From positions 1,054,001 to 1,118,000 of the forward strand of contig NZ_JAYERP010000001.1 in NCBI RefSeq assembly GCF_034718895.1: a stretch of 64,000 nt of DNA. Direction: 5' to 3'. A program made the position numbers and the translations under genes. A model generated the notes under the pieces. It worked only from the letters and a program-made list of their open reading frames with translations, was not told the DNA's origin and ran no database searches. This DNA comes from Paenibacillus phoenicis (GTDB lineage: Bacteria > Bacillota > Bacilli > Paenibacillales > Paenibacillaceae). This document shows positions 50,865 to 60,288 of this stretch, piece by piece; position 1 is the stretch's first letter; each line of letters opens with the position of its first letter.

Positions 50865-51674
50865 ATGACAAGCAATCAGACGACGAACCGCGAACGGTTT
50901 CGGGGCAAAACGGCGATCATCACCGGAGCCGGTTCCGGGATCGGCAAGGCGGCTGCGGTGAAGCTGGCCAGCGAGGGGGCGGGGGTCGCGCTGTTCGATC
51001 TGTTGGATGAGCGCACGGAGCAGGCAGCGCGGGAAATCAATGCCATGCGCGAGGGTGCGGCCCGCGCGTATGATGTCGACGTGGCGGACCCGGCGCGGGT
51101 CGAACAGGCGGTACGCGAAGCTGCCGAGCATTTTGGCGGCATCGATATCGTCTTCGCCAATGCAGGCGTCAACGGCAAGCTGGCGCCAGTCGAGGATTTA
51201 AGCTTCGAGGATTGGGAGAAGACACTGAGCATCAATCTGACGGGTACGTTCCTGACCGTGAAATATACGGTTCCCTACTTAAAGCAACGGGGCGGCGGCA
51301 GTATTATCATTACCAGTTCGATAAACGGCAATGATAAATTTTCCGGCTTTGGGATGTCGGCTTATAGTACGACGAAAGCGGGACAAGTTGCTTTCGCGAA
51401 AATGCTGGCGCTGGAGCTGGCCCAATTCAAAATTCGCGTTAATGCCATCAGTCCCGGCGCCATCGCCACCAATATCGATACATCAACGGAGAAGAGCAAG
51501 GAGCTGCAGGAGATCGTCATTCCGGTAAAATATCCAAAGGGCTCGCAGCCCTTAGCGGACGGCCCGGGTCAACCGGAGAACGTCGCGGATCTCGTCGCCT
51601 TTTTGGCTTCGGACGAGTCCATCCACATTACCGGAGCCCGAATTGTCATCGATGGGGCGGAGTCGCTGTTATAA
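50865..51674 (+). CDS. SDR-family oxidoreductase
   Basis: A 269-residue classical short-chain dehydrogenase: TGAGSGIGKAAAVKLASEG (NAD(P) motif), FANAGVNG (NNAG-type), SSINGN with the catalytic Ser, YSTTKAG (YxxxK) and SPGAIATNI. An acidic residue (FDLLDE) at the end of strand 2 suggests NAD preference. ATG 50865 follows AGGAGTG; the upstream ATG 50832 has no ribosome site. The substrate is unknown, with a glucose- or 3-oxoacyl-type alcohol as the usual possibilities. Confidence 0.9.
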   Translation: MTSNQTTNRERFRGKTAIITGAGSGIGKAAAVKLASEGAGVALFDLLDERTEQAAREINAMREGAARAYDVDVADPARVEQAVREAAEHFGGIDIVFANAGVNGKLAPVEDLSFEDWEKTLSINLTGTFLTVKYTVPYLKQRGGGSIIITSSINGNDKFSGFGMSAYSTTKAGQVAFAKMLALELAQFKIRVNAISPGAIATNIDTSTEKSKELQEIVIPVKYPKGSQPLADGPGQPENVADLVAFLASDESIHITGARIVIDGAESLL

Positions 51675-51708
51675 CGTTTCACCTGATGGAGAAACGATCC
51701 TAGAGTTT

Positions 51709-51739
51709 AACGCTTTCGCAATCGCGGAGGCGTTTTTTT
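51709..51739 (+). terminator. Terminator of the SDR gene
   Basis: AACGC-T-TTCGC pairs with GCGGA-G-GCGTT across AATC, followed by T7. Confidence 0.8.
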
Positions 51740-51776
51740 AAGATTCAGAAAGTATAAACTTTCGGGGCATGGCATC
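51734..51776. repeat. Dispersed element copy 2
   Basis: This 43-base segment (TTTTTTAAGATTCAGAAAG, then TATAAACTTTCGGGGCATGG) matches 43502-43545 apart from small indels. As with copy 1 it begins in the T run of a terminator. The folded tail of copy 1 is absent. Confidence 0.7.
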
Positions 51777-51842
51777 TGCGGAGATGATTCCGATGGCGGC
51801 TGTGGTATGATACAGGAAGGAAACGCTTGAGGAGGGATGGAT

Positions 51843-52208
51843 ATGCTGTCCTGGTTAGCGGAACAGAAGATTGCAGAAGCGATGGCCCGCGGGGAGTTTG
51901 ATCATTTGCCCGGGAAGGGCAAGCCGCTGAAGGTGGAGGATTTATCCGGGGTTCCGGAGGATTTGCGGATGGCCTATAAGCTGATGAAAAATGCGGGTTA
52001 CGTTCCCGAAGAAATTCAGCTGCAGCAGGAGATGGTTCGGCTTACCGACCTGCTTGCCGCTTGTGAGGACGAGCCGGAGAGGCAGGCTTTGAAGAAGCGG
52101 CTGACGGAGCAGGAGCTGAGGCTGAATATGCTAATGAGCGAGCGCGGTCTATCAACGAATCCGGCGTTCCGGCAGTATGAAGATGCAATCCGCCGGAAGC
52201 TGGAATAG
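51843..52208 (+). CDS. DUF1992 (DnaJ-homologue subfamily C member 28 type) protein
   Basis: A 121-residue helical protein with the DUF1992 core (AEQKIAEAMARGEFDHLPGK, GKPLKVEDLSGVPEDLRMAY, LMKNAGYVPEEIQLQQEM). The function is unknown. ATG 51843 is eight bases past GAGGAGG; ATG 51837 touches the ribosome site. Its stop is four bases from the stop of the convergent gluQ, with no terminator between. Confidence 0.88.
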   Translation: MLSWLAEQKIAEAMARGEFDHLPGKGKPLKVEDLSGVPEDLRMAYKLMKNAGYVPEEIQLQQEMVRLTDLLAACEDEPERQALKKRLTEQELRLNMLMSERGLSTNPAFRQYEDAIRRKLE

Positions 52209-52212
52209 GAAG

Positions 52213-53184
52213 TCAAATTGGGGTGTCAGGCATCAGCTTCCGTATCATCGCTTCGGTTAACAGAAACGGCTCTCGCGAGATCCGGTCCAGCCGGAAGCCG
52301 GGGATCAACTCTTTGGCCGTTACAGCTTCAGGGCGGTCGATCAAGCCGCTGATGTAGGCCAGCCAGCCGATGACCGTCTCCGGCTTCGTACCGGCGGCGC
52401 GCAGCGCGGGGAGCCCTAAGTCGCCATGCCGTTTGGCCAACCGCCGTCCGTCCTCTCCGAGGATGAGCGGGGCATGGGCGAACTTAGGCGGCGTCAAGCC
52501 TAACGCTGCATAGAGGTGGAGCTGGCGGGGCGTGGAGTCGAGCAAATCGTCACCGCGCAGTACATCGGTGATCCCCATCAAGGCATCGTCTACGGTCACC
52601 GCCAGTTGATAGGAATACATATGGTCGGCCCGGCGCACGACAAAATCCCCGCCGCTGCCCGGCGGGAAAACCTGCGGCCCGGCGATGCCGTCGACGAAGC
52701 GAATTTCCTCCGGGCCAATCGCAAATCGGAGTGACGGATCTTTGTGTTGCGCTCGGCGCTGCTGCTCCTCCGGGCTTAAGCCGCGGCAGGTTCCGGGATA
52801 AGGCGCCCCTTCCGAGGACAAGCCGTGCGGCGCCCCGGCCACCGCGAGCAGCTCCGCCCGGCTGCAGAAGCAAGGGTACAGCCGGCCGGCCGCGTCCAGC
52901 TTGGCCAGCGCCTCCTCATAAAGCTCGGTCCGCTGGCTTTGCAGGTAAGGACCGGACGCATCCGAAGCGCCTGGTCCTTCATCCCAGTCCAGCCCCAGCC
53001 AACGAAGGTCGGCGAGAATCCGTTCCGTGATCGCCGGCTTGGAGCGTTGGGTGTCGATATCTTCAATGCGCAGCACGAAGATTCCTCCGGCTGCGCGCAT
53101 TTGCAGCCAAGAGAGCAGCGCGATTTTGGCGTTGCCTAGATGCATGTCGCCGGATGGCGTAGGTGCAAATCGTCCGCGTTTCAT
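52213..53184 (-). CDS. gluQ: Glutamyl-Q tRNA(Asp) synthetase
   Basis: A truncated glutamyl-tRNA-synthetase paralogue that glutamylates queuosine in tRNA-Asp. The 323-residue protein has the HIGH-like PTPSGDMHLGN, the zinc site beginning CFCSRAE, and the KMSKS-like RRLAKRHGDLG, but no anticodon-binding domain. Its presence implies that the host has queuosine-modified tRNA. Its start has GAAGTGAAGCATC upstream, a moderate ribosome site. The C-terminal ~60 residues continue as in GluQ-RS. Confidence 0.93.
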   Translation of the reverse strand: MKRGRFAPTPSGDMHLGNAKIALLSWLQMRAAGGIFVLRIEDIDTQRSKPAITERILADLRWLGLDWDEGPGASDASGPYLQSQRTELYEEALAKLDAAGRLYPCFCSRAELLAVAGAPHGLSSEGAPYPGTCRGLSPEEQQRRAQHKDPSLRFAIGPEEIRFVDGIAGPQVFPPGSGGDFVVRRADHMYSYQLAVTVDDALMGITDVLRGDDLLDSTPRQLHLYAALGLTPPKFAHAPLILGEDGRRLAKRHGDLGLPALRAAGTKPETVIGWLAYISGLIDRPEAVTAKELIPGFRLDRISREPFLLTEAMIRKLMPDTPI

Positions 53185-53283
53185 GATGCTTCACTTCCTC
53201 GATTGTTCACTTGTTCACTTTTTGTAGAGTTGTCCGAATGTCCCATTTGATGAATGTGGACGAGGACGACGTCGGAACGAGCA

Positions 53284-54642
53284 TTACAAGCCTGCTTCGG
53301 GGCCTTGGGCGTTCCGGGCTTCGTCTTCACCCTCTGATGTATACGCGCTGTCCATGAGGGGCATGTCCAGCCTTTTGATTTCAATTTTCCGTATCCGGGT
53401 GTCTTCGCGCTCGAGGACTGTAAACTGCAAGTCCCCATAGACCAGCTGGGTTCCTTCTTCGATGTCCAGGTTATGCCCATAGATCCAGCCGCCGATTGTA
53501 TCCGCGTCATCTTCCTTCAAATCGGCGTCCAGCAATTCGTTGATCAACGACACCGAAACTTTGCCGTCAACTATGAGGTGATTCGCCGCGACCTCGGTAA
53601 TTTCCTGCTCTTCCTCCGCATCGAATTCGTCGCGGATGTCGCCGACGATTTCCTCCAGTATATCCTCTATCGTCACCATCCCGCTCGTACCGCCGTATTC
53701 GTCGATCAGCACAGCAATATGCGAACGTTCCTTCTGCATCTTGGTCAGCAGCGCCGGAAGGGGGATGTTCTCCGAGACGGTCATCACAGGCCGGACCAGG
53801 GAAGCCAAAGGGACATCCGCCTGATTTTCGGGGGCCAGGAACAACGCTTTTGTATTAATGACCCCGATAATATTATCTTTATTTCCACGGATGACGGGAA
53901 ATCTCGTGTATTGCTCCCGGCGAATGATCCGCAAGTTTTCCTCGCGCGACTTGGCCGCATCCAAGCAGACCATATCGGTTCTCGGAACCATGATATCTTT
54001 GGCGAGCAGATCATCAAAGGCGAAAATCCGGTTCATGAAGCGGTACTCGCTTTTGTTAATCCGGCCGTTGGCCAGGCTTTCCCTCAGCAATATTCGCAGT
54101 TCCTCCTCGCTGTGCGCGTCGTCCCAGTCCGCAGCAGGTTTAAGGCCTAGCCATGCGACGATGCGGCCGGAGGAACGGTTGAGCAGCCAGAGGAACGGGG
54201 ACAGCAGGGTACTGAATGCCAGGAGCGGCCGGGCAAACGCCAAGATGATGGCTTCGCCCCGTTGAGCAGCCAGCACCTGCGGGACTAATCCGCCAAGCAC
54301 CACATGCAAATAGGTAATCGACACGAACGCGATGAGAAAAGAGAAAAAAGTTTCTACGGAATCCGATAAGGGCAGGCGAACAAATAACGGGGCGAGCAGG
54401 CTGCGGACAGCCGGCTGGCCCAGCCAACCCAGGGTCAGCGAGTTCACCGTAATGGCCAGTTGGCAGGCCGACAACGCCTGGTCGATCCGTTGCGACAGGG
54501 CGCGGAGGGCGGAGGCCCCACGACGGCCTTCCCGCGCCCAAGCTTCGATGGTCCGCGGGTGCAATGAACGCAGCGACGCTTCAATGATGACGAACAATGC
54601 GGTGAAGACGATAAGCAGTAAAAGGACGAGCAGCTTCAACAA
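53284..54642 (-). CDS. CNNM/HlyC-CorC family membrane protein (DUF21, CBS pair, CorC domain)
   Basis: A 452-residue protein with an N-terminal DUF21 domain of three to four helices (LVLLLLIVFTALFVIIEASL, FFSFLIAFVSITYLHVVLGG), a CBS pair (MVPRTDMVCLDA, then IAVLIDEYGGTSGMVTIEDI) and a CorC_HlyC domain at the C-terminus. Such proteins act in Mg2+/Co2+ efflux or homeostasis; the old 'hemolysin' name is misleading. The start overlaps the control region of the divergent hrpB. Confidence 0.92.
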   Translation of the reverse strand: MLKLLVLLLLIVFTALFVIIEASLRSLHPRTIEAWAREGRRGASALRALSQRIDQALSACQLAITVNSLTLGWLGQPAVRSLLAPLFVRLPLSDSVETFFSFLIAFVSITYLHVVLGGLVPQVLAAQRGEAIILAFARPLLAFSTLLSPFLWLLNRSSGRIVAWLGLKPAADWDDAHSEEELRILLRESLANGRINKSEYRFMNRIFAFDDLLAKDIMVPRTDMVCLDAAKSREENLRIIRREQYTRFPVIRGNKDNIIGVINTKALFLAPENQADVPLASLVRPVMTVSENIPLPALLTKMQKERSHIAVLIDEYGGTSGMVTIEDILEEIVGDIRDEFDAEEEQEITEVAANHLIVDGKVSVSLINELLDADLKEDDADTIGGWIYGHNLDIEEGTQLVYGDLQFTVLEREDTRIRKIEIKRLDMPLMDSAYTSEGEDEARNAQGPEAGL

Positions 54643-54721
54643 TCGTTTTTCCTCCGATCCCTTCGTTTCTTAGAACCGTATGGTAAAATGTTTTCATAGT
54701 GTAACCCGTAAGGAGAGAATC

Positions 54722-57445
54722 ATGACAAAGTTTCCTTTGCCTATTGATGAAGTAATCCCTGAGCTGCAAAAAGCGCTTGACCAAACGGGAACCGCCGTGC
54801 TGCTGGCGGAGCCCGGGGCGGGCAAAACGACGCGTGCTCCGCTGTCGCTCCTTAGCGAACCATGGCTTAGGGGACAGCGGATTTTGCTGCTGGAGCCGCG
54901 CCGGTTAGCGGCTCGGGCTGCCGCTGTATATATGGCGTCCCAGCTAGGTGAAGCGGTTGGTGAGACGGTGGGCTACCGCATGCGAGGCGACAGCCGGGTG
55001 TCGGCCAAAACGCGGATTACAGTCGTCACCGAAGGGATTTTAACGCGAATGCTGCAGCAGGACCCGGCCTTGCTCGGGACGGGTCTGGTCATCTTCGACG
55101 AATTTCATGAGCGCAGCCTGCATGCTGACCTTGGCTTGGCCTTGGCTTGGCAAAGCCGCCAGCTGCTCCGCGACGACCTGCGGCTGCTCGTCATGTCGGC
55201 GACGCTGGACGCCCGGCCGATCGCGGAGATGCTGGACGGCGCACCGGTTGTGCAAAGCCGGGGACGCATGTTCCCGGTGGAGACGGTATATGCGCCGGGA
55301 GCTCCAAACGAGCCGCTGGAACGCAAGGTGGACCGTGCGGTTCGCCGGGCCCTTGTGGAGCATGACGGCAGCGTGCTCGTGTTCCTGCCGGGAGCGCGGG
55401 AAATCCGCCGTACCGAGTCGCTGCTGGCGGAGGGCGGGCTGCCGGCGGGTGTGATGTTGGCGCCGCTGTACGGCGCGATGCCGCAAGCGGAGCAGCGACG
55501 GGCGATTGAGCCCGCGCCGGCGGGACAGCGCAAGGTCGTGCTGGCGACGTCGATCGCCGAGTCGAGCCTGACCGTGGACGGCGTGACCGTGGTGATCGAC
55601 AGCGGCCTCCGCCGCACGTCGCTGTTCTCGCCGCGCACCGGCATGAGCCGGCTCGTGACGGTGCGGGCGGCCCGCGACTCCGCCGACCAGCGGCGGGGCC
55701 GCGCCGGGCGAACGGCGCCCGGCGTGTGCTACCGCCTCTGGAGCGAGGCGGAGGACCGCCTGCTTCCCGCGCGGACGGCGCCGGAGATGCTCGAGGCGGA
55801 CCTCGCGCCGCTCGCGCTGGAGCTGGCGGCGTGGGGCGCCGCCGCGCCAGACGAGCTGGCGTGGCTCGACGCGCCGCCGCCGGCGCCGTACGCGCAGGCG
55901 GTCCAGCTGCTGCGCCAGCTGGACGCCTTGGACGCGGCCGGGCGCATCACCGCCCACGGCCGCCGCATGGCCGCGCTCGGGCTGCACCCGCGCCTCGCGC
56001 ACATGCTCCTGCGGGCGCGCGAGCTGGGGCTCGGTGCGCCGGCATGCGCGCTGGCCGCGCTGCTCGAAGAGCGCGACCTGCTGCGTGGGCCAGCCGGGCG
56101 CGACGCGGATTTGCGCGGCCGGCTGGCGCTGGTGCTGGCCGCGTCCGGACGCGCGGCCGAGGCCCCGGGCTCCCGGGGCAGGGGCGGCCTGGCGGCCGCC
56201 GCCGCAACACAGGAGCCCGGGCCCGACGGGCTGCGGCGCATCGCTGCGCTCGCCCGCCAGTGGGAGCAGCGGCTCGCTGAGCTGGAGCCGCTTGCTGAGG
56301 CTGTGCCGCCCGGCGCGCCCGATGTGTCCGCCGAGCTCGGCGAGTGGGTCGTCCCGGATGCCGGAGACGACCCCGATTTCGAGCCGCCGGACGGCGAAGC
56401 AGCGGCCGGTGCCGAGCTGGCCGATCCAACGCCGCCGACAGCTCCCGTGCCGGCAGCCTCCGTTCCAACGGATCTGGACCGCTGCTGCGGCTTGCTGGTC
56501 TCCTTCGCTTATCCGGATCGGATCGCGTTCCGCCGCCCGGATGGGCGGTATTTGATGCGGAACGGGCGGGGGGCGCAGTTGCTCCGCAAGGATTCCCTAG
56601 GCCAATCCGCGTTCCTGGCGATTGCCGAGGTTGACGACGAAGGAGCAGAAGGACGTATTTTGCTGGCGGCCCCGCTGGAGGAAGAGGACGTGTACCGCCA
56701 TCATGCGGAGGGGATTACCGAGGAGCGAAGCGCGGAATGGGATGACGCTTCGGGAACGGTGCGGGCGAGAATCCGCCGGACGTTTGGCGCGATCGTTCTG
56801 CGGGAGCAGCCGGACCCGTCGCCGAGTCCAGAGCAGATCACACAAGCCTTGCTCGAGGCCGTTGCCGCCAAAGGCGTCGCCATCTTGCCGTGGACGGAGA
56901 AGGCGCGGAAGCTGCAGGAGCGGCTGATGTTTTTGCACCGCCTAAATCCTGACTGGCCGGATGTATCGGATGAGACGCTAGCCGCAACCGCCGAGGAATG
57001 GCTGGCACCGTATTTGTCCGGCGTGCGTAAGCGGGCGGATCTGCAGGCGCTGTCCTTATACAACATACTGGAGGGCCTTCTGACTTGGCCGCAGCAGCAG
57101 GAGTTAAACGCCGAAGCGCCAACGCACCTGCTTGTCCCCAGCGGCTCCAAAATTCAAATTCATTACGACGGCCCCCAAGCCCCTTATGCGGCAGTACGCT
57201 TGCAGGAAGTGTTTGGCATGATGGAAACGCCGCGGATCGGGTTTGGACGGGTTCCAATTACGCTGCATTTGCTGTCGCCCGCCAGCCGGCCGGTTCAGGT
57301 CACGTCGGACCTGCGCAGCTTTTGGCAACACACTTATTTTGAGGTCAAAAAAGACCTGAAAGGCCGTTACCCGAAGCATTACTGGCCGGACGATCCGCTT
57401 CAGGCCACCGCGACCCGAAAAGTAAGGCCGGATGGACAACGTTAG
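54722..57445 (+). CDS. hrpB: ATP-dependent RNA helicase HrpB
   Basis: A 907-residue DEAH/RHA-type helicase. Walker A LLAEPGAGKTTRAPL, the DEFH box (VIFDEFHERSLHADL), SAT motif VMSATLDARP and QRRGRAGRTAPGVCYRLW are present, followed by the HA2/OB and HrpB C-terminal domains. ATG 54722 follows AAGGAGAGAATC. Between about residues 480 and 600 the protein has two Ala/Pro/Gly/Glu-rich inserts, and the DNA there is extremely GC-rich compared with the flanks. HrpB's function is not known in detail; in E. coli it is dispensable. Confidence 0.93.
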   Translation: MTKFPLPIDEVIPELQKALDQTGTAVLLAEPGAGKTTRAPLSLLSEPWLRGQRILLLEPRRLAARAAAVYMASQLGEAVGETVGYRMRGDSRVSAKTRITVVTEGILTRMLQQDPALLGTGLVIFDEFHERSLHADLGLALAWQSRQLLRDDLRLLVMSATLDARPIAEMLDGAPVVQSRGRMFPVETVYAPGAPNEPLERKVDRAVRRALVEHDGSVLVFLPGAREIRRTESLLAEGGLPAGVMLAPLYGAMPQAEQRRAIEPAPAGQRKVVLATSIAESSLTVDGVTVVIDSGLRRTSLFSPRTGMSRLVTVRAARDSADQRRGRAGRTAPGVCYRLWSEAEDRLLPARTAPEMLEADLAPLALELAAWGAAAPDELAWLDAPPPAPYAQAVQLLRQLDALDAAGRITAHGRRMAALGLHPRLAHMLLRARELGLGAPACALAALLEERDLLRGPAGRDADLRGRLALVLAASGRAAEAPGSRGRGGLAAAAATQEPGPDGLRRIAALARQWEQRLAELEPLAEAVPPGAPDVSAELGEWVVPDAGDDPDFEPPDGEAAAGAELADPTPPTAPVPAASVPTDLDRCCGLLVSFAYPDRIAFRRPDGRYLMRNGRGAQLLRKDSLGQSAFLAIAEVDDEGAEGRILLAAPLEEEDVYRHHAEGITEERSAEWDDASGTVRARIRRTFGAIVLREQPDPSPSPEQITQALLEAVAAKGVAILPWTEKARKLQERLMFLHRLNPDWPDVSDETLAATAEEWLAPYLSGVRKRADLQALSLYNILEGLLTWPQQQELNAEAPTHLLVPSGSKIQIHYDGPQAPYAAVRLQEVFGMMETPRIGFGRVPITLHLLSPASRPVQVTSDLRSFWQHTYFEVKKDLKGRYPKHYWPDDPLQATATRKVRPDGQR

Positions 57446-57700
57446 TTTAGTTTGGAAGTAAACGGACGGCTAGATCCGGGCTTGCACGTGATTGTATGCG
57501 AAAAATCGAATACATTCAGCGGACAGGGGGCCATTTTTGCCAGTTATATATGAAATTTCATATAGATTCGGGCTGCGGGGAGCCGAAAGCCACATTTTTA
57601 TATGAAAAATCATATAGATTTCCCAATTTCAACGTTTTGCCACAAAATGTGTATGAAAAATCGAATATATCGACCGAACCAGCGTGCATATATCATTCTT
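57446..57700. repeat. Palindromic repeat array B: four ~20-bp units at 52/52/51 bp
   Basis: Units of the form TATGAAAAATCGAATATA have their GAAAAATC or GAAATTTC cores starting at 57500, 57552, 57604 and 57655. The second unit is the palindrome TATATGAAATTTCATATA. Spacers differ from those of array A; the second holds the dyad GGCT-N6-AGCC at 57571-57584. The motif and the 52, 52, 51-bp spacing equal those of array A at 1228-1402. Confidence 0.8.
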
Positions 57701-57702
57701 AA

Positions 57703-57737
57703 GACGCGGCGATCTTCTCAGATCGTCGCGTTTTTAT
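57703..57737 (+). terminator. Intrinsic terminator downstream of hrpB and array B
   Basis: ACGCGGCGATC pairs with GATCGTCGCGT across TTCTCA, followed by T-rich sequence. It stands about 260 nt after the hrpB stop codon, so array B would be part of the hrpB transcript. Confidence 0.85.
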
Positions 57738-58084
57738 TGCGCTTTATAGCCGATGTTCGATTAAATAATAGAAATTTATCCTTTTATCACCAAATCTATT
57801 ATGATTTAATAGTTTTGTAAACACTTCAGAGAAATCCTATAGGCGCCGGGATTGGCTTTGAGGGCTTACAAGGAATGAAATGAGATCTGAATTTGCGGAG
57901 GTGATCGGCTGCGGCGGACAGAGGACAAGCGAGGAGTCCATCGGTTAGTTCCATAAGGAAAGGAGATTTGCTGACGAGCACGGAAGATTTGTGACGTTGG
58001 TCCGTTTCGTGGATCTTACAGCCAGAGTTCTTGCTGCTAGCTTTATTCCAATTCAATTTCGATTGAAAGAGAGGGATTTAAGTG
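57738..58084. other. Upstream region of the chitinase gene
   Basis: No gene was recognised; a minus-strand frame (57826-58056) has no ribosome site or family match. The segment is long enough for a structured leader, but no c-di-GMP or other known riboswitch pattern was found. Confidence 0.4.
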
Positions 58085-60175
58085 ATGCAATCGATAAGAA
58101 CCCGCAGCTTCGCCAAGAAGTGGAAGCTGTTTACTCTGACCTGTCTGGCTTTATCTCTGCTGCTGCCGGGCGGCCTGCTCCAACCGAAAGCCGCTGAGGC
58201 TGCCGATCCTTACAAAATCGTTGCCTATTACCCATCCTGGGGGGCTTATGACCGCAATTTTAATGTCTATGATATCGATGCATCCAAAATCACCCATATC
58301 AATTATGCCTTCGCCGATATCGCCTGGGACGGCCGTCACGGCAATCCGGATCCGGCCGGGCCGAACCCTGTGACCTGGCCGACGCAGGACGAGAAGGGCC
58401 AAACGATTAACGTGCCCAACGGCACGATCGTCTTGGGCGATCCTTGGATCGATACCGGCAAGCTATTTCCCGGCGACACCTGGGATCAACCGTACGCAGG
58501 CAATATTCATCAGCTAAATAAACTCAAACAGGCGAATCCGCACTTGAAGACGATTATATCGGTGGGCGGGTGGACCTGGTCCAACCGATTCAGCGATGTG
58601 GCTGCCAGCCAAGTCACGCGCGAAACGTTCGCCAACTCGGCCGTTGACTTCCTGCGGAAGTTCAATTTCGACGGCATCGATTTGGACTGGGAGTATCCGG
58701 TTGCCGGTGGATTGCCCGGGAATAGCTATCGTCCGGAGGATAAGCAGAACTATACGAAGCTGCTCCAGGAGATCCGGAATAAGCTGGATGCAGCCGGAAC
58801 GGTGGATGGCAAAAGATATTTGCTGACGATCGCTTCCGGAGCTTCGCCTTCCTTCGTTAGCAATACGGAGCTCGGCAATATCGCATCCATCGTCGACTGG
58901 ATTAATATTATGACTTATGATTTTAACGGCGGATGGCAGCAAATTACGGCTCACAATGCACCGCTGTACTACGATCCGGCCGCAGGCAACGCCGGCGTGC
59001 CCAGCGCCTCGGTCTTTAATGCCGACGCCGCAGTGCAAGGCCACTTAAATGCCGGTGTTCCCGCCAATAAATTGGTGCTTGGCATTCCATTCTACGGTCG
59101 CGGTTGGGATGGCGTAAACAACGCCGGCAACGGGCAATACCAAAGCGCCAGCGGAGCGTCTTCCGTCGGAACTTGGGAGGCTGGTTCTTTTGATTACTAC
59201 GACCTGGAAGCGAATTATATCAATAAGAACGGGTATAGCCGCTATTGGAACGATACGGCCAAGGTGCCGTACCTGTATAATCCTTCGGTACGGCGGTTTA
59301 TCTCTTATGACGATCCACAATCCATCGGCTTCAAAACCGATTATATCAAGAGCCGTGGTCTTGCCGGCGCCATGTTCTGGGAACTGAGCGGTGACCGCAA
59401 CAAAACGCTGCTCACCAAGCTGAACAACGATCTGAGCGGAGGCGTAACGCCGCCGGGAGATACGGTGGCTCCGTCTACGCCTACCGGTGTAAAGGTCACC
59501 TCCAAAACGGCGAACTCTGTCACGTTAACCTGGCAGCCTTCTTCTGATAATGTCGGCGTTGTTGGATACAACGTCTTCCGGAACGGAACGCAAGCGGCCA
59601 GCGTAACCGGGACGACGGCGACGATCAGCGGTCTTGCCCCCGCAACGACGTATACTTTTACGGTGGTTGCACGGGATGCTGCGGGCAATGTCTCACCGGC
59701 CAGCGCTCCGCTGACGGTCACGACCGAGCCTGGAACCGACCCGGGCGACACAATCGCTCCCACCCCGCCGGGCAACGTTACGGTGACGGCCAAAACCTCG
59801 ACCAGCGTCAGCCTGAGCTGGAGCGCATCGACCGATAATGTCGGCGTGACTGGATATGAGGTATACAACGGTAGTCAACTCGTTGCGACGGTGACGGGGA
59901 CAACGGCTACGATTAACGGACTTTCGCCATCTACTTCCTATACGTTTACCGTGAAAGCGAAAGACGCCGCCGGTAATCTCTCGCCTGCAAGCAATGCGGT
60001 GACGGTCACCACAGATTCGGCAGGGACGGGGCCGACAGCTTGGGCACCTTATACGTCGTATACTGTGAATCAGCTCGTAACGTATAACGGTGTAACCTAT
60101 AAAGTAATTCAAGCCCACACGTCGCTGCCTGGCTGGGAACCGGATAAGGTACCCGCGTTATTTCAGGCTCTATAA
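58085..60175 (+). CDS. Secreted GH18 chitinase with two fibronectin type III domains and a chitin-binding domain
   Basis: A 696-residue exported chitinase closely matching the layout of Bacillus circulans ChiA1. After a signal peptide (cleavage near AEA-AD, residues 37-41) comes the GH18 barrel, with SVGGWTWS and the catalytic DGIDLDWE motif at 196-203 (Glu203 the acid). Two FnIII domains follow (about 463-550 and 560-645, each starting after a Pro/Asp-rich linker), then a C-terminal CBM5/12-type chitin-binding module (AWAPYTSYTVNQLVTYNGVT). ATG 58085 is used after GAGAGGG. The GlcNAc-type PTS genes lie directly downstream. Confidence 0.95.
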   Translation: MQSIRTRSFAKKWKLFTLTCLALSLLLPGGLLQPKAAEAADPYKIVAYYPSWGAYDRNFNVYDIDASKITHINYAFADIAWDGRHGNPDPAGPNPVTWPTQDEKGQTINVPNGTIVLGDPWIDTGKLFPGDTWDQPYAGNIHQLNKLKQANPHLKTIISVGGWTWSNRFSDVAASQVTRETFANSAVDFLRKFNFDGIDLDWEYPVAGGLPGNSYRPEDKQNYTKLLQEIRNKLDAAGTVDGKRYLLTIASGASPSFVSNTELGNIASIVDWINIMTYDFNGGWQQITAHNAPLYYDPAAGNAGVPSASVFNADAAVQGHLNAGVPANKLVLGIPFYGRGWDGVNNAGNGQYQSASGASSVGTWEAGSFDYYDLEANYINKNGYSRYWNDTAKVPYLYNPSVRRFISYDDPQSIGFKTDYIKSRGLAGAMFWELSGDRNKTLLTKLNNDLSGGVTPPGDTVAPSTPTGVKVTSKTANSVTLTWQPSSDNVGVVGYNVFRNGTQAASVTGTTATISGLAPATTYTFTVVARDAAGNVSPASAPLTVTTEPGTDPGDTIAPTPPGNVTVTAKTSTSVSLSWSASTDNVGVTGYEVYNGSQLVATVTGTTATINGLSPSTSYTFTVKAKDAAGNLSPASNAVTVTTDSAGTGPTAWAPYTSYTVNQLVTYNGVTYKVIQAHTSLPGWEPDKVPALFQAL

Positions 60176-60202
60176 GGATAAAAATTTAAATAATTAACAT
60201 CT

Positions 60203-60216
60203 TGTGTGCGCTTTCA
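60203..60216 (+). promoter_or_regulatory. Candidate cre site (CcpA) upstream of the PTS promoter
   Basis: TGTGTGCGCTTTCA fits the cre consensus TGWAANCGNTNWCA at 12 of 14 positions and lies just upstream of the -35 box. Confidence 0.4.
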
Positions 60217-60224
60217 TTTTTCTA

Positions 60225-60253
60225 TTGACGCTAGCGAGAGCTTGAATTATTAT
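60225..60253 (+). promoter_or_regulatory. Promoter of the PTS operon
   Basis: TTGACG (60225-60230) and TATTAT (60248-60253) are separated by 17 nt. Confidence 0.75.
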
Positions 60254-60288
60254 AGTCACATAACCGACCGACAATTGAATGACTTTTG

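Noticed and set aside
55105..56555. Several long frames in other registers within hrpB
   Set aside because: They result from the very high GC content, which removes stop codons; they are Ala/Arg-rich and have no family match.
57826..58056. Minus-strand frame of 76 codons
   Set aside because: No ribosome site, no recognisable domain, and it covers the chitinase leader.
57738..58084. c-di-GMP or other riboswitch before the chitinase
   Set aside because: Such switches often precede chitin genes, but the conserved GEMM sequence blocks were not found here.
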